Notes under the pieces: model-generated
The model's database searches: none
What the model saw: only the letters and a program-made list of their open reading frames with translations
Told to the model about the DNA's origin: nothing
Part shown: in pieces, positions 15,918-22,398 of the stretch
Position numbering within the stretch: position 1 is the stretch's first letter
Layout of the letters: each line of letters starts with the position of its first letter
Assembly: GCA_900540095.1 (NCBI GenBank)
Contig: UQEO01000026.1
Coordinates: 1-22,707, forward strand
Source of the DNA: an uncultured Collinsella sp.
GTDB lineage: Bacteria > Actinomycetota > Coriobacteriia > Coriobacteriales > Coriobacteriaceae
Direction: 5' to 3'
DNA length: 22,707 nucleotides
Made by a program: the position numbers and the translations under genes

Positions 15918-17336
15918 CTAACCTTCCTGCTCCTGATACTTCGAGATAAGGTCTCGGTACCAATACCAGCTCTTTTTGGGGGTGCGCTCCAGATTGTTCT
16001 CGAAGTCGATATGGACAAGTCCGTATCGTTTTTCGTAGCCGTTGATCCAGCTATACAGATCCATCGTCGACCAGAGGTAGTAGCCCTCAACGCGCGCGCC
16101 GTCGCGCTTAGCCCTCATCATGTGCTCGATGAACTGGCCCAGAAGCTCGATGCGGTCATCATCGTGGATCATTCCGTCTGCGTCTGGTTGCTCATAGGCG
16201 CCATGTCCGTTTTCCGTAATAAAGATGCGGGGCGCGTCATAGCGCTCGTGGACATCCATGATGGTTGAATACATGCAACTTGGGAGTATTTCGCGGCCCC
16301 ATTTATTGCGGGGAACATTGCTGTCGCGGGCGCTTTCAAACAAGGGCGCAATGCATTTTCCTTCGACCTTTTTGCTCGAACCGCCCTTATTGTTCGCCGA
16401 AACGGCAAGCTCTCCACCGTGCCAGTCGGTTACATACTCTCGGCAATACACGTTGAGTCCAATAAAATCGACTTTACCGTCGCTGAATTCTTCTACGTCA
16501 TTTGGGGATCGATAGAGCGAGACGCCAAGTTTTTCAAGGATTTCGTCCATTTCTGGCGGCAGTTGACCCTGAAGCGCTGGTGCCAGAATCATGCGATTGG
16601 CGAAAAAGTCTGCGTATCGAAATACGTCATCGGGGTGCTCGGTTGCCGGGTCGAGTTCGACAACGCCGCCATCGTGGACGGCGCCGATGATGCCGTCGTA
16701 GCCCATTTGACGATATGCTCGGACTGCGAGTGCGCTTGCGCGCATCAGGTTGTACTGAAACTGCATGTACGACTGAACATCGAGCGATCGATTGGGGGGA
16801 TAGTTGCCCAACATGTTTACGCAGTAGCTGTAGAAATGCGGCTCGTTAACGGTAGCCCAGATTTTGACGCGGTCTCCAAAGCGCTCAAAGCAAATCTTGG
16901 CGTATTTGCAGAACCACTCTGCCATGTCGTTGTTCAGCCATCCGCCTTTGCAAGCAAGCGTGAATGGCAGATCGTAATGGAACAGCGTAACGTTGGGCTC
17001 TATGCCATTTTCGAGGCAGCAATCAATGACCCGATTATAAAAATCGATACCCTCTTCATTCACTTTGCCGATACCGGTGGGGATGATTCGACTCCATGAA
17101 AGAGAGAAGCGATAGGTGTTTTGTCCGCCTTCTTTCATCATGCGGATATCTTCTTCATAGCGATGGTAGAAGTCGCAAGATACATCACCGTCAACATGGT
17201 TGATGTTCTTATTGCTTGTGTGGCTAAAGAAATCCCACTCACCAAGGCCTTTGCCGTCTTCGTTCCAGGCACCCTCGCACTGATAAGACGCCGTGGCGGA
17301 ACCCCAGAGAAACGGCATGTTGTTCACGTTGCCCAT
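15918..17336 (-). CDS. GH1 6-phospho-beta-glycosidase
   Basis: 472 aa from ATG 17336, chosen because AAAGGGG lies just before it; two ATGs 15-18 bases upstream lack such a site. Hydrolyses phosphorylated beta-glycosides in the cytosol. Catalytic acid/base E165 in ATVNEPH and nucleophile E375 in FITENGHG are present. The phosphate-binding set of 6-phospho-glycosidases is visible at S429, K436 and Y438 in YSWINGYEKRYG, which separates it from plain beta-glucosidases. W430 is at the position that is Trp in 6-phospho-beta-galactosidase (LacG), so it may accept 6-phospho-galactosides as well as glucosides. First gene of the bgl-PTS operon, divergent from an RpiR regulator. Confidence 0.9.
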   Translation of the reverse strand: MGNVNNMPFLWGSATASYQCEGAWNEDGKGLGEWDFFSHTSNKNINHVDGDVSCDFYHRYEEDIRMMKEGGQNTYRFSLSWSRIIPTGIGKVNEEGIDFYNRVIDCCLENGIEPNVTLFHYDLPFTLACKGGWLNNDMAEWFCKYAKICFERFGDRVKIWATVNEPHFYSYCVNMLGNYPPNRSLDVQSYMQFQYNLMRASALAVRAYRQMGYDGIIGAVHDGGVVELDPATEHPDDVFRYADFFANRMILAPALQGQLPPEMDEILEKLGVSLYRSPNDVEEFSDGKVDFIGLNVYCREYVTDWHGGELAVSANNKGGSSKKVEGKCIAPLFESARDSNVPRNKWGREILPSCMYSTIMDVHERYDAPRIFITENGHGAYEQPDADGMIHDDDRIELLGQFIEHMMRAKRDGARVEGYYLWSTMDLYSWINGYEKRYGLVHIDFENNLERTPKKSWYWYRDLISKYQEQEG

Positions 17337-17487
17337 GAATCCCCTTTCCATCATTCAACACGGTGGATACGTGTGGCGAAATTATGATTAAGATGACGTC
17401 AACTGATTTGAATCATAGGAGAACGACCAAAGCTGTTTGATTCAATAAATGAATCATGATTTCGAGGAGAGCGGAAAGAGGGATCAC
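17337..17487. promoter_or_regulatory. divergent control region between GH1 gene and rpiR-type gene
   Basis: Contains TGATTCA-ATAAA-TGAATCA (17438-17456, 7-bp arms), TGATT-TG-AATCA (17404-17415) and TGACGTCA (17394-17401). The two TGATT/AATCA dyads resemble each other and are candidate operators for the RpiR protein. No clear -35/-10 pair stands out on either strand. Confidence 0.5.
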
Positions 17488-18321
17488 GTGAATATCAATG
17501 ACTTCGATGTGCTCAATCGCATTAGCTCCATCATCAACAGCGAGTTTGGGTCAAACGATGCCGCCATCGCTCGATATCTCATCGCTCACATTAGGCGTTC
17601 GAGCGAAATCAATGTTGCCGCAATAACCCGCGATGCATTCGTGACCCGTTCCGCTGTTCGTCGTTTCTGTAATCGATTGGGCTACCAGTCTCTTAGCGAT
17701 TTGAAAGAATCATTTACTCAGTCAGTCTTTCCAAGTGACTTAAGCCATCGAGAGGAGGAATTTGGCTACGAGGAGTACAGGGCAGAGCTCGACGTTCGCA
17801 TGATCGAGATGTTCGCTGAGGTTGAAAGCGGCGTGTCCGATATCGCTATTAAGCATCTTGTCGACGAAATTGATGGCCATAAAAACGTTGAAATCTGGTG
17901 CACCAATAATGTGAGCGCCAATCTCGTACGATTTCAGCAGGAAATGTTTTATGCGGGCAAGATAGTTCGCATAGTTGCTGGGGCTAACGTCGCGGAATTG
18001 AAAAACATGGGAGACGCTTCGCAGTCATTGATAATTCTCGTATCGGTCTCCGGGCTATTTGCGTCACAGGCGCGTGAGTATCTTGATTGCCGTTCGGGCA
18101 GGAAGATTCTAATTACTGCGTTTAGCAACGATGACAAATCGAGGTCTTTTGACCGTGTATATCGTCTTGGTAATGCGGGAAACGGAATTGACCGACTCGG
18201 CGTTTATTCGAAATACGCCATGACTTATTTTTTCGACTTGCTATCGTCGTGTTACTTGAGTCGCTACCCCTGCACCAAGGGGGAGCCGCTCTATGGGTCT
18301 ACTTTGGCCTGGCCCGAGTAG
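17488..18321 (+). CDS. MurR/RpiR family transcriptional regulator
   Basis: 277 aa. Residues about 1-80 are the RpiR N-terminal HTH (LNRISSIINSEFGSNDAAIARYLI, then VAAITRDAFVTRSAVRRFCNRLGYQSLSDLK). Residues about 125-250 form a SIS sugar-phosphate-binding domain, with VEIWCTNN and the loop ILVSVSGLF where the ligand should sit. The GTG at 17488 is preferred because AAGAGGG lies just before it; an in-frame ATG at 17449 has no ribosome site and sits inside an inverted repeat. Divergent to the GH1-PTS operon, which it presumably controls in response to a sugar phosphate. Whether it activates or represses cannot be told. Confidence 0.88.
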   Translation: MNINDFDVLNRISSIINSEFGSNDAAIARYLIAHIRRSSEINVAAITRDAFVTRSAVRRFCNRLGYQSLSDLKESFTQSVFPSDLSHREEEFGYEEYRAELDVRMIEMFAEVESGVSDIAIKHLVDEIDGHKNVEIWCTNNVSANLVRFQQEMFYAGKIVRIVAGANVAELKNMGDASQSLIILVSVSGLFASQAREYLDCRSGRKILITAFSNDDKSRSFDRVYRLGNAGNGIDRLGVYSKYAMTYFFDLLSSCYLSRYPCTKGEPLYGSTLAWPE

Positions 18322-18353
18322 TTGCGGCTTTACAGTTCTCTCGCCTGGAGAAT

Positions 18354-18416
18354 GAACGTGGATAATCTGCCACTTTGGCCTTAGAGCCGCGCTAAAAGTG
18401 GGAGATAATCCACGCT
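18354..18416. repeat. imperfect palindrome of the CGTGGATAAT repeat family, downstream flank
   Basis: Arms 18354-18376 and 18395-18417 match in 20 of 23 positions when one is reverse-complemented. The left arm shares GGAGAAYGARCGTGGATAAT with 14296-14315. It begins 32 bases after the rpiR stop and may act as a terminator, although no T run follows. Confidence 0.75.
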
Positions 18417-18718
18417 CGATCGTGGCGTGGAAGCCCGATCTCGACCTATATATAGGTGCAAATAAGCCGTTATCGAAGTTCGATCCTGAAGGTGTACTCC
18501 ACTACAGCAAAGTGTTACCTTGGGAAACGTCACCTCAGTATCCAAAACCACTGTCCTTCATATCCAAACTCAATAAAACCGCAGGTCACGGCTATATAGA
18601 TACGCCCGGAACCGTGTATCTAGAGGTTTTCGTTGACAGCCCCCAAGGTTGCATCGTATTATCTTTTTCGTTCGCGGGGGCGGCGGTCCAAAAGACCAAA
18701 GGACCTGCGGATACTTGA
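18398..18718 (+). other. doubtful open frame of 106 codons between rpiR and the tRNA cluster
   Basis: Starts with a GTG inside the palindrome and has no ribosome site. The predicted protein (VAWKPDLDLYIGANKPLSKF and onward) matches no family I know, is AT-rich in codon choice, and its 3' part covers the tRNA promoter at 18633-18662. A 14-bp palindrome ACCTATATATAGGT lies at 18444-18457. Probably not a gene; it may be a remnant. Confidence 0.25.
18633..18662 (+). promoter_or_regulatory. promoter of the tRNA-Tyr/Thr/Met-tuf cluster
   Basis: A consensus -35 TTGACA (18633-18638), an 18-base spacer and -10 TATTAT (18657-18662). The predicted start lies about 55 bases before tRNA-Tyr. It is among the strongest-looking promoters in the window. 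Confidence 0.8.
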
Positions 18719-18724
18719 ACGATT

Positions 18725-18806
18725 GGGAGTTTGCCCGAGTGGTTAATGGGGACGGGCTGTAAACCCGTTGGCTCTGCCTACATAGGTTCGAATCCTATAG
18801 CTCCCA
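18725..18806 (+). tRNA. tRNA-Tyr (anticodon GUA)
   Basis: Type II tRNA with a long variable arm. Acceptor GGGAGTT with AGCTCCC, anticodon stem ACGGG/CCCGT around CTGTAAA (anticodon GTA), T arm ATAGG-TTCGAAT-CCTAT. CCA is not encoded (ACCCG follows). Confidence 0.95.
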
Positions 18807-18816
18807 CCCGTCAAGT

Positions 18817-18892
18817 GCCTGTATAGCTCAGTCGGTAGAGCACTTCGTTGGTAACGAAGAGGTCACCAGTTCAAGTCTGGTTGCAGGCTCCA
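18817..18892 (+). tRNA. tRNA-Thr (anticodon GGU), CCA encoded
   Basis: Acceptor GCCTGTA with TGCAGGC, anticodon stem CTTCG/CGAAG around TTGGTAA (anticodon GGT), T arm CCAG-TTCAAGT-CTGG, discriminator T, CCA at 18890-18892. Confidence 0.95.
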
Positions 18893-18895
18893 TCC

Positions 18896-18972
18896 GGCGG
18901 TGTAGCTCAGTTGGTTAGAGCACACGGTTCATACCCGTGGCGTCACTGGTTCGAATCCAGTCACCGCTACCA
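18896..18972 (+). tRNA. tRNA-Met (anticodon CAU), CCA encoded
   Basis: Acceptor GGCGGTG with CACCGCT (terminal G-U), anticodon stem CACGG/CCGTG around TTCATAC (anticodon CAT), T arm CTGG-TTCGAAT-CCAG, CCA at 18970-18972. It lacks the initiator hallmark of three G-C pairs (GGG/CCC) at the base of the anticodon stem, so it is taken as the elongator. Confidence 0.93.
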
Positions 18973-18983
18973 TAGGTAACACG

Positions 18984-19014
18984 GTGGCTTCTCAATAGTA
19001 TGTTGAGAGGCCAC
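18984..19014 (+). promoter_or_regulatory. hairpin between tRNA-Met and tuf
   Basis: A 12-bp stem with one wobble (18984-18995 with 19003-19014) and a 7-base loop. No T run follows, so it is more likely an RNA processing or mRNA-stabilising structure for the tuf message than a terminator. Confidence 0.6.
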
Positions 19015-19068
19015 TATGGTATAAAGGCAAAGTCCCGTCCGGGGACGACCTGTTTAGAGGAGGGCTTT

Positions 19069-20259
19069 ATGGCCAAAGAGAAGTTTGAGCGCACTAAGCC
19101 GCATGTTAACATCGGCACCATTGGTCACGTCGACCACGGCAAGACCACGCTGACCGCTGCCATCACCAAGGTTCTCTCCGAGACCGAGGGCTGCAAGGCT
19201 GACTTCACTGCGTTCGAGAACATCGACAAGGCTCCCGAGGAGCGCGAGCGCGGCATTACGATCTCCGTCTCCCACGTCGAGTACGAGACTGCTGCCCGTC
19301 ACTACGCTCACGTTGACTGCCCGGGCCACGCTGACTACGTCAAGAACATGATCTCCGGTGCTGCTCAGATGGACGGCGCTATCCTGGTCATCGCCGCTAC
19401 CGACGGCCCCATGGCTCAGACCCGCGAGCACATCCTGCTCGCCCGTCAGGTCGGCGTTCCCTACATCGTCGTCTTCCTGAACAAGTGCGACATGGTCGAC
19501 GATGACGAGCTCATCGACCTCGTCGAGATGGAGACCCGTGAGCTCCTCTCCGAGTACGATTTCCCCGGCGACGACATCCCCGTCATCCGTGGCTCCGCTC
19601 TGGGCGCTCTCGAGGGCGACGCCAAGTGGATGGACGCCATTCGCGAGCTCATGAAGGCCGTCGACGAGTACATCCCGACGCCTGCTCGTAACAACGACCT
19701 CCCGTTCCTGATGGCCGTTGAGGACGTTATGACCATCTCCGGCCGTGGTACCGTTGCTACTGGCCGTGTCGAGCGCGGTGAGCTCAAGCTCAACGAGCCC
19801 GTCGAGATCGTCGGCATCAAGGATACCCAGAACACCGTCGTTACCGGTATCGAGATGTTCCGTAAGTCCATGGACTTCTGCGAGGCTGGCGACAACGTCG
19901 GTCTGCTGCTCCGCGGCATCAAGCGTGAGGACATCGAGCGCGGCCAGGTTCTCTGCAAGCCCGGTTCGGTTACCCCGCACACCAAGTTCACCGGCGAGAT
20001 CTACGTTCTGACCAAGGAGGAGGGCGGCCGTCACACCCCGTTCTTCGATGGTTATCGTCCTCAGTTCTACTTCCGTACCACCGACGTTACCGGTACGGTC
20101 AAGCTCCCCGAGGGCACCGAGATGGCTATGCCTGGTGACCACATCACCATCGAGGGCGACCTCATCCACCCGATCGCCATGGAGGAGGGCCTGCGCTTCG
20201 CTATCCGCGAGGGTGGCCACACCGTCGGTTCGGGCATCGTCTCCACGATCATTGAGTAA
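19069..20259 (+). CDS. tuf: elongation factor Tu
   Basis: 396 aa GTPase that brings aminoacyl-tRNA to the ribosome. ATG at 19069 follows AGAGGAGGG. G motifs: GHVDHGKT (19-26), DCPGH with the preceding switch II region, and NKCD. Domains 2 and 3 are complete, ending VGSGIVSTIIE. The switch I stretch ERGITISVSHVEYET differs from the common INTAHVEYET wording, which fits a deep actinobacterial lineage. It sits after three tRNA genes and before rpmG-tRNA-Trp-secE-nusG, the same neighbourhood as tufB in E. coli. Codon use is strongly biased, as expected for high expression. Confidence 0.98.
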   Translation: MAKEKFERTKPHVNIGTIGHVDHGKTTLTAAITKVLSETEGCKADFTAFENIDKAPEERERGITISVSHVEYETAARHYAHVDCPGHADYVKNMISGAAQMDGAILVIAATDGPMAQTREHILLARQVGVPYIVVFLNKCDMVDDDELIDLVEMETRELLSEYDFPGDDIPVIRGSALGALEGDAKWMDAIRELMKAVDEYIPTPARNNDLPFLMAVEDVMTISGRGTVATGRVERGELKLNEPVEIVGIKDTQNTVVTGIEMFRKSMDFCEAGDNVGLLLRGIKREDIERGQVLCKPGSVTPHTKFTGEIYVLTKEEGGRHTPFFDGYRPQFYFRTTDVTGTVKLPEGTEMAMPGDHITIEGDLIHPIAMEEGLRFAIREGGHTVGSGIVSTIIE

Positions 20260-20286
20260 ATTAGCTCTTTGATATAGCTGACTTAG

Positions 20287-20322
20287 AGAACCCGGCACTT
20301 ATATGGGTGCCGGGTTCTTTTC
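20287..20322 (+). terminator. terminator after tuf
   Basis: A perfect 12-bp stem (20287-20298 with 20307-20318), an 8-base loop and TTTTCT. Confidence 0.92.
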
Positions 20323-20463
20323 TGCAATGGATATTGAGCCGTTGCTGGTGTCGAGAGGATCGATAATGGTCCTGGATGCACCGTCGATTAGCTCTCGATG
20401 GCTTCATTGATGTGTTCCAAATATGAATGGATCCACCGAGAACCAATTGACTCGAGGTTTTCA

Positions 20464-20493
20464 TTGACAGCACTTACGTGGAGCTGATAAAGT
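20464..20493 (+). promoter_or_regulatory. promoter of rpmG-tRNA-Trp(-secE-nusG)
   Basis: TTGACA (20464-20469) followed after 18 bases by TAAAGT (20488-20493), or after 17 by ATAAAG. The start would lie about 40 bases before rpmG. Confidence 0.65.
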
Positions 20494-20538
20494 AACAACT
20501 CGTGCCCGTACGGGGCGGAAATGAAAGGTTCAGGATAC

Positions 20539-20688
20539 ATGCGTACTCTAGTTACTCTTGCGTGCACTGAGTGCAAGCGCCGCAACTATACGACCACCAA
20601 GAACAAGTCGACCATGCCTGATCGTATGGAGATCAAGAAGTATTGCCCCTGGTGCCGTCACCACACGCTGCACAAAGAGACTCGCTAG
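20539..20688 (+). CDS. rpmG: 50S ribosomal protein L33
   Basis: 49 aa. Starts MRTLVTLACTECKRRNY; an in-frame ATG at 20521 would add six residues, but the family begins at MR.V.LAC, so 20539 is chosen. Two CxxC pairs (CTEC and CPWC) make it the zinc-binding (C+) form of L33. Located between tuf and tRNA-Trp-secE, its common place in Gram-positive bacteria and others. Confidence 0.95.
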   Translation: MRTLVTLACTECKRRNYTTTKNKSTMPDRMEIKKYCPWCRHHTLHKETR

Positions 20689-20701
20689 TCTCTAGTCACA
20701 T

Positions 20702-20777
20702 ACGCCAGTAGTTCAATTGGTAGAGCATCGGTCTCCAAAACCGAGTGTTGAGGGTTCGAGTCCTTCCTGGCGTGCCA
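20702..20777 (+). tRNA. tRNA-Trp (anticodon CCA), CCA encoded
   Basis: Acceptor ACGCCAG with CTGGCGT, anticodon stem TCGGT/ACCGA around CTCCAAA (anticodon CCA), T arm GAGGG-TTCGAGT-CCTTC, discriminator G, CCA. It lies 13 bases after rpmG and is probably cut out of the same transcript. Confidence 0.95.
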
Positions 20778-20786
20778 GTCATTATT

Positions 20787-20820
20787 CCGTAAGCTCCCAC
20801 TTGGGGGCTTACGGTTTACT
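20787..20820 (+). terminator. hairpin between tRNA-Trp and secE (terminator or attenuator)
   Basis: A 12-bp stem with one wobble (20787-20798 with 20803-20814), a 4-base loop and only TTTA after it. The weak T tract suggests partial read-through into secE-nusG. Confidence 0.65.
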
Positions 20821-20853
20821 CATGTATAAGCGCATTGCGCGGAGGTAACCCAA

Positions 20854-21192
20854 ATGGCCAACAAGAAGAACAAGAAGAAGGCTCAGCAGCCGGCACCTGC
20901 CAACAAAGCTGCCGCCAACTCCAAGGTTGAGGCCAAGAAGGCCGTTGCCAAAAAGAACGAGAAGGCTGCGAAGTCCAAGAAGAACGAGAAGCCTGGTTTC
21001 TTCGCCCGCACCAAGAAGTATTTCGCTTCGGTCAAGTCCGAGATGAAGCGTGTCACGTGGCCCGATAAGAAGGAGCTCGTGAACTACTCGGTTGTTGTTT
21101 GCGCTTCTCTGATCGTCGTCGGCGTCGTCATCGCTCTGCTCGATGCTGGCTTTGGCGAGGCTCTTGCTCTGTTCTCTGGATTGAGGGGCTAA
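20854..21192 (+). CDS. secE: preprotein translocase subunit SecE
   Basis: 112 aa. Single-span type of SecE that clamps SecY in the membrane. The core motif VKSEMKRVTWPDKKEL covers residues 60-75, followed by one transmembrane helix (about 78-97). The first 47 residues are a Lys/Ala-rich extension, common in actinobacteria. GGAGG precedes the ATG. nusG starts 3 bases after the stop. Confidence 0.95.
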   Translation: MANKKNKKKAQQPAPANKAAANSKVEAKKAVAKKNEKAAKSKKNEKPGFFARTKKYFASVKSEMKRVTWPDKKELVNYSVVVCASLIVVGVVIALLDAGFGEALALFSGLRG

Positions 21193-21195
21193 ACC

Positions 21196-21732
21196 ATGTC
21201 TAAGCGTTGGTACGTCGTTCACACTTACTCTGGATACGAGAACCGCGTTAAGTCCGATCTCGAGCATCGCATCGAGACTATGGGCATGCAGGACCGTATC
21301 TTTGATATCGAGATTCCTATGGAGCGCGTCACCGAGATTAAAGAGGGTGGCAAGCGTGAGACCAAGGATTCCAAGATCTTCCCGGGTTATGTCCTGGTCC
21401 GCATGGAGATGGATGACGATGCTTGGACGTGTGTTCGTAACACGCCTGGCGTCACCGGTTTCCTAGGCGGCAACGGCAAGCCCGCTCCGCTTTCCCGCGA
21501 CGAGTACAACAAGATGACTCGTCGTCCCGGTAAGGGCGATTCGCCCAAGCGCACCTCGGTTGATATTGAGGTCGGTACGTCCGTCCGCGTCACCGATGGC
21601 CCGCTTACCGACTTTGATGGCAAGGTCTCCGAGGTTAACACCGAGGCTGGCAAGCTCAAGGTCACGCTGATGATCTTTGGCCGCGAGACGCCGGTCGAGC
21701 TCGACTTTAACCAGGTCGCTGTCATCGCTTAA
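21196..21732 (+). CDS. nusG: transcription termination/antitermination protein NusG
   Basis: 178 aa. NGN domain 4-105 (RWYVVHTYSGYENRVK, then FPGYVLVRMEMDDDAWTCVRNTPGVTGFLG) binds the RNA polymerase clamp. The KOW domain begins near 126 (GTSVRVTDGPLTDFDGKVSEV) and contacts Rho or ribosomal protein uS10. No insertion domain is present. Coupled to secE by a 3-base gap, as in most bacteria. Confidence 0.97.
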   Translation: MSKRWYVVHTYSGYENRVKSDLEHRIETMGMQDRIFDIEIPMERVTEIKEGGKRETKDSKIFPGYVLVRMEMDDDAWTCVRNTPGVTGFLGGNGKPAPLSRDEYNKMTRRPGKGDSPKRTSVDIEVGTSVRVTDGPLTDFDGKVSEVNTEAGKLKVTLMIFGRETPVELDFNQVAVIA

Positions 21733-21852
21733 GTTTTCGTCCGTTCGCGCGAGCGTGCTTCTTCTGTGACTGCTCATCTCAGGAGTGCTTCTAACACGTG
21801 CGTGCTTACGATATAGCAAGTACTTCACACTCGTGATTCGAAAGGAATGACC

Positions 21853-22281
21853 ATGGCTGAGAAGAAGGTTGCCAACGTCATTAAGCTCCAGATTCCTGCT
21901 GGTGCAGCTAACCCCGCTCCTCCCGTCGGCCCCGCCCTGGGCGCTGCTGGCGTGAACATCATGCAGTTCTGCCAGGCCTTTAACGCCGAGACGCAGGACA
22001 AGAAGGGCGACATTATCCCCGTTGAGATTTCTGTCTACGAGGATAAGTCCTTCTCCTTCATCACCAAGACCCCGCCGGCGGCTCACCTCATTAAGAAGGA
22101 GCTGAACCTTAAGTCTGGTTCCGCTAAGCCCCAGGCCGACAAGGTTGGTCAGCTCTCCCAGGAGCAGCTCACCAAGATCGCCGAGATCAAGATGCCGGAC
22201 CTCAATGCCAACGACATTGACGCCGCCAAGAAGATCATCGCCGGTACCGCCCGTTCCATGGGCGTCACCATCGCTGAGTAG
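21853..22281 (+). CDS. rplK: 50S ribosomal protein L11
   Basis: 142 aa. Begins MAEKKVANVIKLQIPAGAANPAPPVGPALG, the conserved N-terminal domain bound by thiostrepton-type drugs together with 23S rRNA; the C-terminal domain binds the GTPase-centre rRNA. ATG 21853 is chosen over ATG 21847 because AAAGGA then has the right distance and the family starts at MA. The 120 bases after nusG hold no clear terminator. Confidence 0.97.
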   Translation: MAEKKVANVIKLQIPAGAANPAPPVGPALGAAGVNIMQFCQAFNAETQDKKGDIIPVEISVYEDKSFSFITKTPPAAHLIKKELNLKSGSAKPQADKVGQLSQEQLTKIAEIKMPDLNANDIDAAKKIIAGTARSMGVTIAE

Positions 22282-22300
22282 CGGTTTCTTATGGTAACGA

Positions 22301-22377
22301 CGGGTGCTCCGAGCGGGGCGCCCGTTAAATGTGTGCAATAGGGCACACGATACGATGTGGGAGGGCTCACGCCCGTT
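22301..22377 (+). promoter_or_regulatory. hairpin cluster between rplK and rplA
   Basis: Three potential RNA stems: 22301-22310 with 22315-22324 (10 bp, two wobbles), 22331-22336 with 22343-22348 (GTGTGC/GCACAC), and GGGC/GCCC around 22363-22374 followed by TTT. Separating rplK and rplA by 117 bases is wide for this pair, so control of rplA (for example L1 autoregulation or processing) is possible. Confidence 0.5.
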
Positions 22378-22398
22378 TAACCACAGGAGGTAATGCAC

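Noticed and set aside
19054..20298. 414-codon open frame on the minus strand across tuf
   Set aside because: Antisense of EF-Tu caused by strong codon bias; no family features.
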